Both the position numbers and the translations under genes were made by a program. A stretch of 64,000 bases of DNA from Flammeovirga sp. SJP92 (GTDB lineage Bacteria; Bacteroidota; Bacteroidia; Cytophagales; Flammeovirgaceae): assembly GCF_001583495.1 (NCBI RefSeq), contig NZ_LQAQ01000093.1, forward strand, positions 124,001-188,000, written 5' to 3'. The notes beneath the pieces are model-generated. The model was not told the DNA's origin. It saw only the letters and a program-made list of their open reading frames with translations, and ran no database searches. Positions 41,989-51,553 of the stretch are shown one piece after another. Each line of letters opens with the position of its first letter. The stretch's first letter is position 1.

Positions 41989-43296
41989 TTGGAAAACAAT
42001 ATAAAGAAAGGGAATCCTTATGCTTTAATACCTTTACTAACATTCCTGGTCAGCTATTTAGCGGTATCGATTATAACTGGAGACTTCTATAAAATGCCCG
42101 CTACTGTATCCTTCTTATTGGCATCAGTAGTAGCATTATCTATGAATTCTAAAGCTACTTTAAAAGAAAAAATCAGCACTTACACTCAAGGAATGGGCCA
42201 CAGCGACATTATGTTGATGTGTATTATATTTCTGTTAGCAGGTGCATTCGGCAATGTAAGTAAAAGTATGGGAGCCATTGACTCCACAGTAAACCTTGCA
42301 CTTACTTACCTTCCAAGCAATTTATTAATTACAGGGTTATTTATCATTTCCTGCTTTATCTCTATCTCAGTTGGAACATCTGTAGGTACCATTGTGGCCA
42401 TTGCTCCAATTGCTGTAGGTATTGCTGAAAAAACGGGGATGCCAATAGGAATTGGTCTTGGAGCTGTAATTGGCGGTGCGATGTTTGGAGATAACCTTTC
42501 CATGATCTCTGATACAACTATTGCGGCAGCAAGAACACAAGGAGTAGAAATGAGAGACAAATTCAAAGCAAATATTAAAATTGCACTTCCAGCTGCTATA
42601 CTTACCATTATCATTTACCTTATTACTACAAGTGGATTCTCACTTAGCTTAGAAGACAGCTATGAATATTCTCTTATTAAAGTTATTCCTTATTTAGTGG
42701 TATTAGTTGGTGCCTTATCAGGAATTAATGTTTTAATCGTTCTTTTGCTAGGTACAGTACTTTCAGGTATAATCGGTATATCGGTTGGGTCATTTGATAT
42801 TTGGGGATTAATATCAGCAACCTCAGCAGGTTTTATGGGAATGTCTGAAATTATCATCCTCTGCTTGATGATCGGTGGTGTAGTAGCCATTACTCATAAA
42901 AACGGAGGAATCGAATATATCATCTATGCAATTACATCAAGAATCAACAGTACTAAAGGTGGCGAGCTAGGTATAGCATTATTGATCACATTTATTGATA
43001 TGTGTACTGCCAATAACACTATTGCTATTATCATTGGAGGTCCAATTGCTAAAGAAATCAGTACAAAGTACAATATTGAACCAAAGAGAGCCGCAAGTAT
43101 TCTTGATACTTTCTCCTGCTTCACACAAGGTATTATTCCATATGGAGCTCAAATTTTAGTAGCCGTAGGTGCTGCAGAAGCATTATCTCCATTAAGTGTG
43201 ATACAATACCTCTATTATCCATTTATATTAGGCATTTGTGCTTTGGGTTATATTTTTATCATGAAGAGAGAACCAAAACCAACTGTGGCAGCATAG
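41989..43296 (+). CDS. NhaC-family Na+/H+ antiporter
   Basis: About 435 residues with 10-12 membrane segments. NhaC-type features include DFYKMPATVSFLLASVVAL, SISVGTSVGTIVAIAPIAVG, GAVIGGAMFGDNLSMISDTTIAAA and the C-terminal DMCTANNTIAIIIGGPIAKEI. It exchanges Na+ (or another small cation or amino acid) for H+ across the inner membrane. No ATG is available near the start: I prefer TTG 41989 (LENNIKKGNPYALIPL), with TTG 41920 as the alternative adding 23 residues of low membrane character. It is monocistronic, followed by a terminator and REP-like repeats. Confidence 0.82.
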   Translation: MENNIKKGNPYALIPLLTFLVSYLAVSIITGDFYKMPATVSFLLASVVALSMNSKATLKEKISTYTQGMGHSDIMLMCIIFLLAGAFGNVSKSMGAIDSTVNLALTYLPSNLLITGLFIISCFISISVGTSVGTIVAIAPIAVGIAEKTGMPIGIGLGAVIGGAMFGDNLSMISDTTIAAARTQGVEMRDKFKANIKIALPAAILTIIIYLITTSGFSLSLEDSYEYSLIKVIPYLVVLVGALSGINVLIVLLLGTVLSGIIGISVGSFDIWGLISATSAGFMGMSEIIILCLMIGGVVAITHKNGGIEYIIYAITSRINSTKGGELGIALLITFIDMCTANNTIAIIIGGPIAKEISTKYNIEPKRAASILDTFSCFTQGIIPYGAQILVAVGAAEALSPLSVIQYLYYPFILGICALGYIFIMKREPKPTVAA

Positions 43297-43324
43297 AAAG
43301 GTTTTAAGTTATAAATAATAAAAC

Positions 43325-43371
43325 AGCCTTATTGAGATCTACTTGAATGTAACTCAATAAGGCTATTTTTT
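43325..43371 (+). terminator. Intrinsic terminator after the NhaC-type gene
   Basis: A 12-bp perfect stem AGCCTTATTGAG/CTCAATAAGGCT, 16-nt loop and a T-run. Confidence 0.85.
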
Positions 43372-43373
43372 TC

Positions 43374-43397
43374 GTAGCGGCGTAGTCTACTACGCTA
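43374..43397. repeat. REP-like palindrome, family 1 variant with compensatory changes
   Basis: GCGTAGTctACTACGC (43380-43395) is the family-1 palindrome GCGTAGCctGCTACGC with both sides of a base pair changed (C-G to T-A), so the stem is preserved. It directly follows the terminator. Confidence 0.55.
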
Positions 43398-43477
43398 AGT
43401 AATAGGACAAAAGTTATGGAACTTTTTTAATGAAGAATTAAGAATGTAGAATTATGGTTCGTAAAATGGTTTTTATG

Positions 43478-43594
43478 GTGGCTCAGTGGACGTTGCAATG
43501 CAACATCCCTACAACTTATCCTTCATAAATGATATTCTATCAAAAATTGAAAGTAGGCTGTTGAGACGTTGTACTACAACGTCCACTGAACCAC
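43478..43594. repeat. REP/BIME-like element, family 2
   Basis: Two small palindromes, GGACGTTGCAaTGCAACATCC without its last base (from 43488) and GACGTTGTAcTACAACGTC (43565-43583), form the ends of an outer inverted repeat (43478-43495 with 43577-43594, one mismatch in 18). The 117-bp layout is like family 1, but the sequence is unrelated. The 427-bp gap 43297-43723 holds only these repeats and two terminators. Confidence 0.7.
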
Positions 43595-43663
43595 AACACA
43601 GACCACTTTTTTACCTTCAAAATACCAATTACTTTTGTCACAGTACTTACAAACTATATAGAA

Positions 43664-43699
43664 CAAAAAAGTCTCAACCTTTTACAAGATTGAGACTTT
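43664..43699 (-). terminator. Intrinsic terminator at the end of the atp operon
   Basis: AAAGTCTCAA (43668-43677) pairs with TTGAGACTTT (43690-43699). On the minus strand the stem is followed by a T-run (complement of the A-run from 43664), 25 bp past the atpG stop. Confidence 0.8.
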
Positions 43700-43723
43700 A
43701 TATATTCAAATGAGGAATTGCTA

Positions 43724-44620
43724 TTAACCTTCAGCCAATGCATTTGCACCACCAACGATTTCAAGAATTTCATTAGTAATAGCTGCTTGACGCGATCTAT
43801 TGTAATCTAATTTCAACTCTTTTAATAACTCACCTGCATTCTCTGTTGCTTTATCCATTGCAGTCATACGAGCGCCGTGTTCTGCCGCATTCGAATCAAG
43901 CAAATGCGTATAGAAGTTCACCTTCAACGTTTTTGGAATCAATTCTGAAAGAATCTTTTCTTTTTCAGGTTCGAAGATGTAATCCGCTTCGTTACCGTCA
44001 TTCTCATCAGTAGATTCTGCCGTTTCTAAGGCAAAAGGTAAGAATTGTTTCGTTCTCACGATCTGAGTTGCAACATTTTTGAACTCATTATAAACAACTA
44101 CTACCTTGTCAAACTTTCCTGAAACATAGCCATCCATAGCATATTCAGCAGCTTTTCTAGCTTCTTCAAAAGTCACTTCATGGAAGAAGTTAACATAATC
44201 AGAGTTTGTTTGAACTCCTCTCTTTTTGAAAAAGTCAGTACCTTTTGAACCAACACCTAAGATTTCAACTCTACCTGCTTTATGTTGAGCTGCGAACTCT
44301 TCATTTAACAATCTAGAACCTTCTTTGATGATATTGGCATTAAAAGCACCTGCTAAACCACGGTCTGAAGTTACTACAATAACAAGAACGCTATTCACTT
44401 CGTCATGTGCCTCAACGAATGGACTAGAAAAGTCGTTTCCAAGTGCCGCAGTAACGTTTTCAAGTATAGACGCAAGCTTATCAGCGTACGGGCGCATACC
44501 TGTTACACGGTCTTGAGCTCTACGCATCTTTGCTGCTGAAACCATTTTCATGGCTTTAGTGATTTGCTGCGTGGAGTTTACAGAGGTAATTCTCTCTTTT
44601 ACTTCTTTAAGACTAGCCAT
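43724..44620 (-). CDS. atpG: ATP synthase F1 gamma subunit
   Basis: 298 residues, normal length. The central rotor shaft: N-terminal helix MASLKEVKERITSVNSTQQITKAMKMVSAAKMRRAQ and C-terminal helix ARMTAMDKATENAGELLKELKLDYNRSRQAAITNEILEIVGGA are the paired coiled-coil, with VIVVTSDRGLAGAFNANI in the Rossmann-like middle. It is the last gene of the minus-strand atp cluster (atpB-E-F-H-A-G); the usual next genes atpD and atpC are absent here. A perfect 13-bp hairpin lies in the 73-bp gap between atpA and atpG. Confidence 0.96.
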   Translation of the reverse strand: MASLKEVKERITSVNSTQQITKAMKMVSAAKMRRAQDRVTGMRPYADKLASILENVTAALGNDFSSPFVEAHDEVNSVLVIVVTSDRGLAGAFNANIIKEGSRLLNEEFAAQHKAGRVEILGVGSKGTDFFKKRGVQTNSDYVNFFHEVTFEEARKAAEYAMDGYVSGKFDKVVVVYNEFKNVATQIVRTKQFLPFALETAESTDENDGNEADYIFEPEKEKILSELIPKTLKVNFYTHLLDSNAAEHGARMTAMDKATENAGELLKELKLDYNRSRQAAITNEILEIVGGANALAEG

Positions 44621-44643
44621 TTTCTGTTTGAGTAATAAAAGTG

Positions 44644-44683
44644 AATTAGCAACAAGAGTATTGAGAATACCTTGTTGCTAATT
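44644..44683. promoter_or_regulatory. Intercistronic hairpin between atpA and atpG
   Basis: AATTAGCAACAAG (44644-44656) and CTTGTTGCTAATT (44671-44683) form a perfect 13-bp stem with a 14-nt loop. On the minus strand only a short T-run follows, so it may stabilise or partly terminate the mRNA rather than end it. Confidence 0.5.
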
Positions 44684-44693
44684 TCTAATATAA

Positions 44694-46271
44694 TTATTTG
44701 TGGTTTTGAGCGATTTCCTCACCAACTTTCTTAAGAAGGTTGATTTGGTCATCTCCCCACTTACCTGAAGCGATTTGAGACATAGTATCAGCATGCTTAG
44801 AGTTAAGTACTTCTAAGTACTCAGCTTCGAATGCTTTTACTTTTTCTTCAGCTACTGGATCAAGGATACCGTTAGTACCTGCCCAGATAATTGCCACTTG
44901 GTTTTCTACTCTGTAAGGAGTATACTGAGCTTGTTTCAAGATTTCAGTATTCTTACGACCACGGCTAATTGTTAACTGAGTTACTGGATCAAGATCAGAA
45001 CCAAACTTCGCGAAAGCCTCTAGTTCACGGAACTGCGCTAAGTCAGTCTTCAATTTACCAGAGATTTTCTTCATTGGCTTGATCTGAGCGTTACCACCTA
45101 CACGAGATACTGAGATACCTACGTTCATCGCTGGACGTACACCTGCGTTGAATAAGTTAGTCTCTAAGAATACCTGTCCGTCAGTAATCGAAATTACGTT
45201 TGTAGGGATATATGCTGATACGTCACCTGACTGAGTTTCAATCAATGGAAGAGCTGTTAAAGATCCACCACCTTTCACTAAGTGCTTGATTGATTCAGGA
45301 AGGTCGTTCATATTCTTTGCGATCTCATCCGATGAGTTTACTTTCGCAGCACGCTCTAATAAACGCGAGTGAAGGTAGAATACGTCACCTGGATAAGCTT
45401 CACGTCCTGGAGGACGACGAAGAAGAAGTGATACCTCACGGTAAGCTACCGCTTGTTTTGAAAGGTCATCATATACTGCTAATGCAGGACGCCCAGTATC
45501 ACGAATAAATTCACCAATTGCCGCACCTGTAAAAGGAGCGAAGTATTGCATTGGAGCAGGGTCAGAAGCGTTTGCTGCAACAACCACTGTATATTTCATT
45601 GCACCAGCTTTCTCAAGCGTTTGTACAATTGATGATACTGTAGAAGCCTTTTGACCTACAGCAACATAAATACAGTATACAGGTTCTCCTTTATCGTAGA
45701 ACTCTTTTTGGTTGATGATTGAATCAATTGCAACCGCTGTTTTACCTGTTTGACGGTCACCAATGATTAATTCACGTTGGCCACGTCCAATAGGAGTCAT
45801 CGAGTCAATAGACTTGATACCCGTTTGCATTGGCTCATCTACTGGTTGACGGTACAATACACCTGGAGCTTTACGCTCGATAGGCATTTCATACGTTTCA
45901 CCTTCGATCTCGCCCTTGCCATCGATAGGGTTACCTAATGCGTCGACAACACGTCCAAACATACCTTCACCTACGTTAATAGATGCAATACGTCTTGTAC
46001 GTTTTACTGTATCACCCTCTTTGATATCTGTGTATTTACCCATAATTACGGCACCTACATTATCTTCTTCGAGGTTCAATACCATACCTACGACACCTGA
46101 CTCGAACTCGATCAACTCGCCAGCTTCAGCATTAAGCAAGCCATAAATACGAGCTACACCATCACCTACTTCTAAAACAGTTCCCACTTCTTCTAACTCA
46201 GAAGAAGCTTTAAACCCTGTAAGCTGTTCCTTCAGGATCGCAGACACTTCATCTGGTCTAACTTGAGCCAT
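44694..46271 (-). CDS. atpA: ATP synthase F1 alpha subunit
   Basis: 525 residues. It has the N-terminal beta-barrel ([18 protein letters not shown]), Walker [48 protein letters not shown] and the arginine-finger region [23 protein letters not shown]. It forms the non-catalytic nucleotide sites with beta, the subunit that is encoded elsewhere. Order atpH-atpA-atpG is preserved, with gaps of about 75 bp on both sides. Confidence 0.97.
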   Translation of the reverse strand: MAQVRPDEVSAILKEQLTGFKASSELEEVGTVLEVGDGVARIYGLLNAEAGELIEFESGVVGMVLNLEEDNVGAVIMGKYTDIKEGDTVKRTRRIASINVGEGMFGRVVDALGNPIDGKGEIEGETYEMPIERKAPGVLYRQPVDEPMQTGIKSIDSMTPIGRGQRELIIGDRQTGKTAVAIDSIINQKEFYDKGEPVYCIYVAVGQKASTVSSIVQTLEKAGAMKYTVVVAANASDPAPMQYFAPFTGAAIGEFIRDTGRPALAVYDDLSKQAVAYREVSLLLRRPPGREAYPGDVFYLHSRLLERAAKVNSSDEIAKNMNDLPESIKHLVKGGGSLTALPLIETQSGDVSAYIPTNVISITDGQVFLETNLFNAGVRPAMNVGISVSRVGGNAQIKPMKKISGKLKTDLAQFRELEAFAKFGSDLDPVTQLTISRGRKNTEILKQAQYTPYRVENQVAIIWAGTNGILDPVAEEKVKAFEAEYLEVLNSKHADTMSQIASGKWGDDQINLLKKVGEEIAQNHK

Positions 46272-46346
46272 TTTTGTATCTGGATTTGAATTTGACTATT
46301 CTTTTCTAAAAAAAAGCATCCATAAAAGGACACTTCGCATTAAAGC

Positions 46347-46883
46347 TTACTGAAAAGCAACCTTTAATTGTTGTAACTGTGTTTTTACTGAGCAATCTAA
46401 TTGCTTATCTCCCACAGTCAGGATGTAACCACCAATGAGAGTTGGGTCAACTTTCTCTTCCAACTCAACTGTTTTACCAGTAGATTTAGCTACTTTCTCG
46501 ACCAAAACAGCCTTTGTTTCAGCTGCTAATGGAGAAGAAGTAACTACAGTAGCTCTTTGAATATTTTTTACAACATCAAACTCACTTAAAATAGATTCCA
46601 TAATCTCTTTTAAAGCGTTTGTTCTGTTTTTGTCTATCACCAAGTCAAATAACTTGTTGGTTAGATCACTTACTTTCGCTGAAAAAATTTCTTTCAGAAT
46701 TGCTGCTTTTTTCTCGGCTTTAATGATAGGACTATTTAGCGCTAAAGCTAAATCCTTACTATCAGCGATAGTATTCAAAACAAAATTTGCGTCATCGTAT
46801 AATTTTGCTTGATCTTGTCCGTCTAATGCAACCGATACAAAAGCTTTTGCATATCGAGATGCTACTCTAGATTCTGCACTCAT
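46347..46883 (-). CDS. atpH: ATP synthase F1 delta subunit
   Basis: 178 residues, the usual size. The N-terminal helical domain (SRVASRYAKAFVSVALDGQDQ, LALALNSPIIKAEKKAAILKEIF) and the C-terminal stalk domain (RATVVTSSPLAAETKAVLVEKVAKSTGKTVELEEKVDPTLIGGYILTVGDKQLDCSVKTQL) are typical of OSCP/delta. It connects F1 to the b-subunit stator. It lies 53 bp after atpF and 75 bp before atpA. Confidence 0.95.
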   Translation of the reverse strand: MSAESRVASRYAKAFVSVALDGQDQAKLYDDANFVLNTIADSKDLALALNSPIIKAEKKAAILKEIFSAKVSDLTNKLFDLVIDKNRTNALKEIMESILSEFDVVKNIQRATVVTSSPLAAETKAVLVEKVAKSTGKTVELEEKVDPTLIGGYILTVGDKQLDCSVKTQLQQLKVAFQ

Positions 46884-46936
46884 GGTTATGATTTATATAC
46901 TACAAGGTGAATACCTTGTTTGATTTCCTGTTTAAC

Positions 46937-47428
46937 TTAGATCTTAGCTTCAGCAACTAACTCTTTCACAAGTTGTTGTTGAGCTGCATCATCTGAAAGT
47001 TGCTTACGAACAACTTTTTCAGCAATGTCTAAAGAAAGCTCTGCTACAACACCTTTGATTTCAGACAAAGCATCTCTCTTCTCTGCTTCAATAGAAGCTC
47101 TAGCTTCATCAATGATTCTTTTTGCTTCAGCTTTAGCACCTTCTGTTGCTTCAGCAACCATTGCATCTGCTTTTGCTTTTGCTTCATTGATAATTTCTTC
47201 TCTCTCAGCACGAGCAGCCTCTTTCATCTTCTCGTTGTCTGCCTTAAGTTGTGCAATATCAGCTTTTGCTTGTTCTGCACTTTTTAGAGCGTTATCAATA
47301 GACTCTTCTCTGTTTTTTAGTGCCTTTGAAATTGTTGGAACGATTCCCATTCCAATAATTACAAACACTACTAAGAAAAATAAAGTATTCCAAAAAAGAA
47401 GGCCTACACCTGGAGTTATGATATCCAT
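46937..47428 (-). CDS. atpF: ATP synthase F0 b subunit
   Basis: 163 residues: a single N-terminal membrane helix (LLFWNTLFFLVVFVIIGMGIV) and a long charged coiled-coil (REESIDNALKSAEQAKADIAQLKADNEK and on), which forms the peripheral stalk. The Ala/Lys/Glu-rich coil produces a long open frame on the opposite strand that is not a gene. A hairpin (47476-47513) lies in the 119-bp gap after atpE. Confidence 0.95.
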   Translation of the reverse strand: MDIITPGVGLLFWNTLFFLVVFVIIGMGIVPTISKALKNREESIDNALKSAEQAKADIAQLKADNEKMKEAARAEREEIINEAKAKADAMVAEATEGAKAEAKRIIDEARASIEAEKRDALSEIKGVVAELSLDIAEKVVRKQLSDDAAQQQLVKELVAEAKI

Positions 47429-47475
47429 TTTCGTTTATTTTTTGCGTGTGAGCTTTGACGTTTCTTTGTTGAAAG

Positions 47476-47513
47476 ATACCCATCGCCGGGCAAACCCCTT
47501 AAGCGATGGATAT
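47476..47513. promoter_or_regulatory. Intercistronic hairpin between atpE and atpF
   Basis: CCATCGC pairs with GCGATGG, extended past one mismatch by ATA/TAT (47476-47486 with 47503-47513). Lying just 3' of atpE on the transcript, it could protect or enrich atpE mRNA, whose product is needed in many copies. Inference only. Confidence 0.4.
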
Positions 47514-47547
47514 CCAAACAAAATGTTTCTTTTGTGCGGGATTAGGA

Positions 47548-47811
<264 letters not shown>

Positions 47812-47933
47812 TTAAATAGTTTTAAAAAAAGAAACGTATATGAAGCTTTCGCTTGCGCGAAGATCATTCATTATATTCACTTATCCATGCTCAACTCGTT
47901 AAAGAACTAAAATTCAGCATGTAAGACAAGATT

Positions 47934-48995
47934 CTAGTGATGATCGGATACTGCAGACCCGATAAATAATGCTGAAAGCATTGTGAAAATGTAAGCTTGT
48001 AAGAAAGCTACAAAGATCTCCATAAAGAACAGAGGAACGATGATAAATGATGCTACACCACCTACCCAAGCTGCCTCTAGGATAAATACCAATGACATGA
48101 ATGATAATAATACGATGTGACCACCTGTGATATTGGCAAACAAACGTAGCATTAAGGCGATTGGCTTAGTAAAGATACCAATAAGTTCTACTGGAATCAT
48201 AATTGGCAACAACCAACCTGGTACACCTGGAGTGGCAAAAATGTGTCCCCAATAATGCTTATTACCATTGATATTTGTTACGATTAAAGTGAATACCGCC
48301 ATTAACATTGTAAAAGAAATGTTACCTGAAGCATTGGCTCCACCTGGTACTAATCCTAATAAGTTATTTATTAAGATGAAGAAGAATAATGTTAATAGGT
48401 ACGGAAGGAATTTATCAGTGTTCTTACCTAAGTTTGGTTTAATTACCTCATCTCTCATGTAAAGAATAAGAGGTTCAAATACTGATTGGATACCTGAAGG
48501 AGCTTTACCTTCATTCTTTTTATAACCTTTTGAAATTGCACTAAAAATGATTAACAACAAGATTACTGAAAGACCTGTTGACGCTGCATTTTTAGTTAAT
48601 GAAAAGTCTAATACTTTTACGGACTCATCTACTGATGCAATATGCTCGTGATGATTCACATAAGTACTGAATTTTCCTTTCACCTCATTATGGTGAAGAA
48701 AATCTTTTGAAGACAAAAATTCGAAACCTTGTCCCTGTACATATAAGATCACAGGTAAGTTAATACCATAGTGGTGCTCATGCCCGCTCTCATCTGTAGT
48801 AGAATAGAGAGTCCAATAGTGTTCATCTTTAACGTGATGAAGAATTGTTTCAACTGGATTGTACTCCTTTATGTGAGCCTCACCGTGAGAGTCACTATGT
48901 CCATCACTTGCATATGATGAAGAAGTTTGTAATAGTGCTGTAAAAAGCAACGCTAGTGTTGCAAAGCGTGTGTAAAAAGAATAAGTACTTTTCAT
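47934..48995 (-). CDS. atpB: ATP synthase F0 a subunit with extended His-rich N-terminus
   Basis: 353 residues from ATG 48995; a GTG at 49013 is also in frame. It has a cleavable-looking signal peptide (TRFATLALLFTALLQTSSSYA) and a periplasmic extension rich in His (HSDSHGEAHIKEYNPVETI, GHEHHYG) of ~110 residues before the first membrane helix (~145). The proton-channel core has the essential Arg in ALMLRLFANITGGHIV and QAYIFTMLSALFI. The N-terminal extension is known for Bacteroidota AtpB and is absent in E. coli. The preceding 4-TM gene ends 10 bp upstream. Confidence 0.94.
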   Translation of the reverse strand: MKSTYSFYTRFATLALLFTALLQTSSSYASDGHSDSHGEAHIKEYNPVETILHHVKDEHYWTLYSTTDESGHEHHYGINLPVILYVQGQGFEFLSSKDFLHHNEVKGKFSTYVNHHEHIASVDESVKVLDFSLTKNAASTGLSVILLLIIFSAISKGYKKNEGKAPSGIQSVFEPLILYMRDEVIKPNLGKNTDKFLPYLLTLFFFILINNLLGLVPGGANASGNISFTMLMAVFTLIVTNINGNKHYWGHIFATPGVPGWLLPIMIPVELIGIFTKPIALMLRLFANITGGHIVLLSFMSLVFILEAAWVGGVASFIIVPLFFMEIFVAFLQAYIFTMLSALFIGSAVSDHH

Positions 48996-49005
48996 TATTA
49001 TAAAA

Positions 49006-49410
49006 TCACTCACTACCTCGTTTATCCTGTAACTTAGACATGAGGTGCTTTACCTCAAGGATAGTATATGCAAAATAAAAAAAGAAATAACTTAATATGA
49101 AAACTAATTTCTCCTGCTTATCTGCATCCATCAAAATAAAGTACAAGATAAAGATAGTTAATGTTAGTAAAATCCTTATCAATACTGTTGCCATATAAAA
49201 GCCGTAGAAGATTTCTCCATTTCCTGATCCTGCTCCTAGACATGTAACTTCATATGACATTATCGCCAATATTAAATTGAATGCGAGTTCAAGATAAATA
49301 AAGCGACCAACATTGAAATCACTCTGATCTGCTATTATAATGATCAACAAGAAAATTGATGAAGTAATTAGCAAAGCAAAGTAAAATCTTGTTCGTAAAC
49401 TTAGTTGCAT
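49006..49410 (-). CDS. Four-helix membrane protein in the ATP synthase operon
   Basis: 134 residues with four predicted membrane helices (about 9-28, 38-53, 70-93, 101-120) and a basic tail (SKLQDKRGSE). Its place between AtpZ and AtpB matches that of AtpI/UncI, the c-ring assembly factor, although I see no clear AtpI motif. It is probably an assembly or ion-supply accessory; this is from position. It precedes atpB by 10 bp and follows atpZ by 76 bp. Confidence 0.65.
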   Translation of the reverse strand: MQLSLRTRFYFALLITSSIFLLIIIIADQSDFNVGRFIYLELAFNLILAIMSYEVTCLGAGSGNGEIFYGFYMATVLIRILLTLTIFILYFILMDADKQEKLVFILSYFFFYFAYTILEVKHLMSKLQDKRGSE

Positions 49411-49486
49411 ATTAAATTTTCAACTCAATCAGTTGAATCGATTGCAAACATAAGGTAATACCTTTTAAACACAAAGAAGGAGGTAA

Positions 49487-49798
49487 TCATTTTTTAGAAA
49501 AATTGTCATGTTTACCTTTTTTTTTCAATATTTCTCCTTTTTTATTAGAAATTTTCTTCAACCCGTTGATTAGAATCACTAATGAGGCAAAAGTTCCAAA
49601 CAAAAGAAAACCAATGGTACAATAAGGACCATTGGCTTTAATAATATTATCTAAATACCTTCCTGCATAAGCACAAACCAACATTGTTACAATCATTTCT
49701 GTACTTAATGAAGAGTATCTTAAAAAGGTGGAATACTTTTCAACTGCCTTTTTAGGTGTTGAAATATCATTGTTTTTTTCCTCCTTATGTTGTTTCAT
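49487..49798 (-). CDS. atpZ: AtpZ/AtpI family protein
   Basis: 103 residues: a charged N-terminus (MKQHKEEKNND), two membrane helices (about 33-48 and 60-80, EMIVTMLVCAYAGRYLDN and TIGFLLFGTFASLVILING) and a Lys-rich C-terminus. The Ser/Leu-rich helix 1 ending in GRYLD is typical of AtpZ, proposed to help Mg2+ uptake or assembly of ATP synthase. It overlaps the bactofilin gene by 14 bp, so transcription runs from bactofilin into the atp genes. Confidence 0.82.
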   Translation of the reverse strand: MKQHKEEKNNDISTPKKAVEKYSTFLRYSSLSTEMIVTMLVCAYAGRYLDNIIKANGPYCTIGFLLFGTFASLVILINGLKKISNKKGEILKKKGKHDNFSKK

Positions 49799-50216
49799 CT
49801 TCTACAACTTCTTCTGAAGCTTTTGCTGTTAAGAGTGGCTTTGCAGACTCACCCATATGACATTGTCCATTGAAGATAGCACCTGGATCAATAGTTAAAC
49901 TCTTTGTGATGATATCACCATGAATAACTGCTGAAGCTCTTAAAACAAGGTTTTCAGATACTTCAATTTTTCCATGAATCTCCCCTTCAATTTCTGCGTT
50001 CTGAGAAAAAATATCTCCCTCTACCTGCCCGTCTTTACCAAGAAACAATTTCGAATGACAGTGCAAATTACCAATAACTTTACCATCCATTCTTAAAATA
50101 CCATGTGTCTCCACATCTCCTTTTAGGGTAGTGCCGTGTCCAATAGTATTATTTGCCGCGTTCGAAGATTGTTGAGTTGGCGCAACTCTTTCTTCATTGT
50201 TTTTAAACAATCCCAT
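49785..50216 (-). CDS. Bactofilin (polymer-forming cytoskeletal protein)
   Basis: 143 residues. A central right-handed beta-helix of short repeats (TIGHGTTLKGDVETHGILRMDGKVIGNLHCHSKLFLGKDGQVEGDIFSQNAEIEGEIHGKIEVSENLVL) between flexible tails is the bactofilin signature. Bactofilins form filaments on the inner membrane and guide cell shape or polar sites, often with M23 peptidases. Here an M23-peptidase gene lies 142 bp upstream on the same strand. It overlaps atpZ by 14 bp. Confidence 0.9.
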   Translation of the reverse strand: MGLFKNNEERVAPTQQSSNAANNTIGHGTTLKGDVETHGILRMDGKVIGNLHCHSKLFLGKDGQVEGDIFSQNAEIEGEIHGKIEVSENLVLRASAVIHGDIITKSLTIDPGAIFNGQCHMGESAKPLLTAKASEEVVEDETT

Positions 50217-50357
50217 ATTTATTAATATTTATAATCGTTGAAGTAGTACTTCTTAATACTGAGAAAATAATTCTAATCTAAATTAAAAACTATTCCAAAC
50301 AAGGGCTATTAGTTTTTTTTAAGTCTACTAAAACTCTGTCTTTAAAGATAAGTATTT

Positions 50358-51230
50358 CTATTCAAAAGGTATAAAATCTACAGGGTCAACTGGGTTCCCT
50401 TTAAACCATAATTCAAAATGCAAGTGCTGACCATCTGTCATTTCACCGCTATTACCAATAATAGCAATGATATCTCCGGTCCTCACCGTTTCTCCTACTT
50501 TCTTGAGTAAGACTGAATTATGTTTATAGAACGACAAAACTTGACCTTTATGTTGTATTCCTATCACATATCCTGAATCTTGTGTCCATGAAGATACAAT
50601 TACGGTTCCTTCCGCAATAGCTTTTATACCTTCATTTCTTTTTGCTAAGACATCGACACCATAGTGCCCATTTCTAATATCAAACCCTTTGGACAGCACA
50701 CCATTTGATACAGGAGGAAAGAAGAAAAGATCTTCTACTCCATTATTAACCACATTAATTGGTGCTGATTTTATTTCTAAGTCTTCAAATTCACTTCTAA
50801 AAACAGAATCAACAGGATCTAACTGTTTTAAATCTACTTCAGTTTCCTGCTCACCAGCTTTTTCTATCACTTTTGCCTTAATGTCTTCAGCATCTTCCAC
50901 TTCACCATCCAAAATAGCCTTGATTGACGCCATATAAACATCTTTCTCATCAGAGGCAATTTTCAGAGAATCTACGACTCTCTCCATTTCTATCATTTTT
51001 CGATCTGTTTCCCTATACGCTACTCTTGGATCAAAGATCCTAGCTAATAAAGTGGTAGCTAAAAGAAAACTTAATCCTCCGAGAATTGTAAAAACAATCC
51101 CTGCGAGTAAAAGTATTTTTACGTAGGATAGCCTATATGCTGCTCTTTCTGCGAATGTTTCCTCATCTCGCACAACAAGCACAAACCTTGTTGTTAGCCA
51201 TTCCGATAACGTTTTCCCTTGTCTTTTCAT
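50358..51230 (-). CDS. M23-family (LytM-like) metallopeptidase, membrane-anchored
   Basis: 290 residues. One N-terminal membrane helix (LLLAGIVFTILGGLSFLLATTL, ~36-57), a coiled-coil (~75-120, METVERV-type heptads in MIEMERVVDSLKIASDEK), and a C-terminal M23 domain with the zinc motifs HYGVDV (His-x3-Asp) and HLHFEL (His-x-His) plus YKHNSVL. It should cut peptidoglycan crossbridges in the periplasm. Pairing with bactofilin parallels known shape-determining pairs in other bacteria. Whether the site is active depends on all Zn ligands, which appear present. Confidence 0.9.
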   Translation of the reverse strand: MKRQGKTLSEWLTTRFVLVVRDEETFAERAAYRLSYVKILLLAGIVFTILGGLSFLLATTLLARIFDPRVAYRETDRKMIEMERVVDSLKIASDEKDVYMASIKAILDGEVEDAEDIKAKVIEKAGEQETEVDLKQLDPVDSVFRSEFEDLEIKSAPINVVNNGVEDLFFFPPVSNGVLSKGFDIRNGHYGVDVLAKRNEGIKAIAEGTVIVSSWTQDSGYVIGIQHKGQVLSFYKHNSVLLKKVGETVRTGDIIAIIGNSGEMTDGQHLHFELWFKGNPVDPVDFIPFE

Positions 51231-51553
51231 GTATAATTTCTGCTTCTTGCCAGAAGGTTCTTGCTCACAAAATTACAATAAATGCAGAGTTTCTTGTCAT
51301 TTTTGAAAGAAGTATTGAATTATTATAACTTTTTGGTCAAGAAAAACTGTAAATTAGCTACTAAGTATCTCTGCAAAATTAATTTACATTAATTCTTTTG
51401 TTGTATTGAGGTTAATTTCTCTAAAAAATGAAGTAGTTCTGCTATTAGTATTTTTTAAGGATTGTAACCAAAAAAAATTAAGAATTACTTTTTGCTTAAT
51501 TTTTGCAACGGTCCTTCAATTAATTCTTTTAGAGTAATTCCTGTTGAAAAACG
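51231..51553. other. Intergenic region between divergent M23 and PorW genes
   Basis: 323 bp, very AT-rich, with no ORF, repeat or clear hairpin. Near the PorW side TTACTTTTTGC and TTAATTTTTGC resemble the TAnnTTTG promoter element but with imperfect spacing. Promoters of both operons probably lie here. Confidence 0.4.

Noticed and set aside
43486-43713. 75-codon frame over 43478-43713
   Set aside because: It is built from the family-2 palindromes and the terminator hairpin and has no protein-like character.
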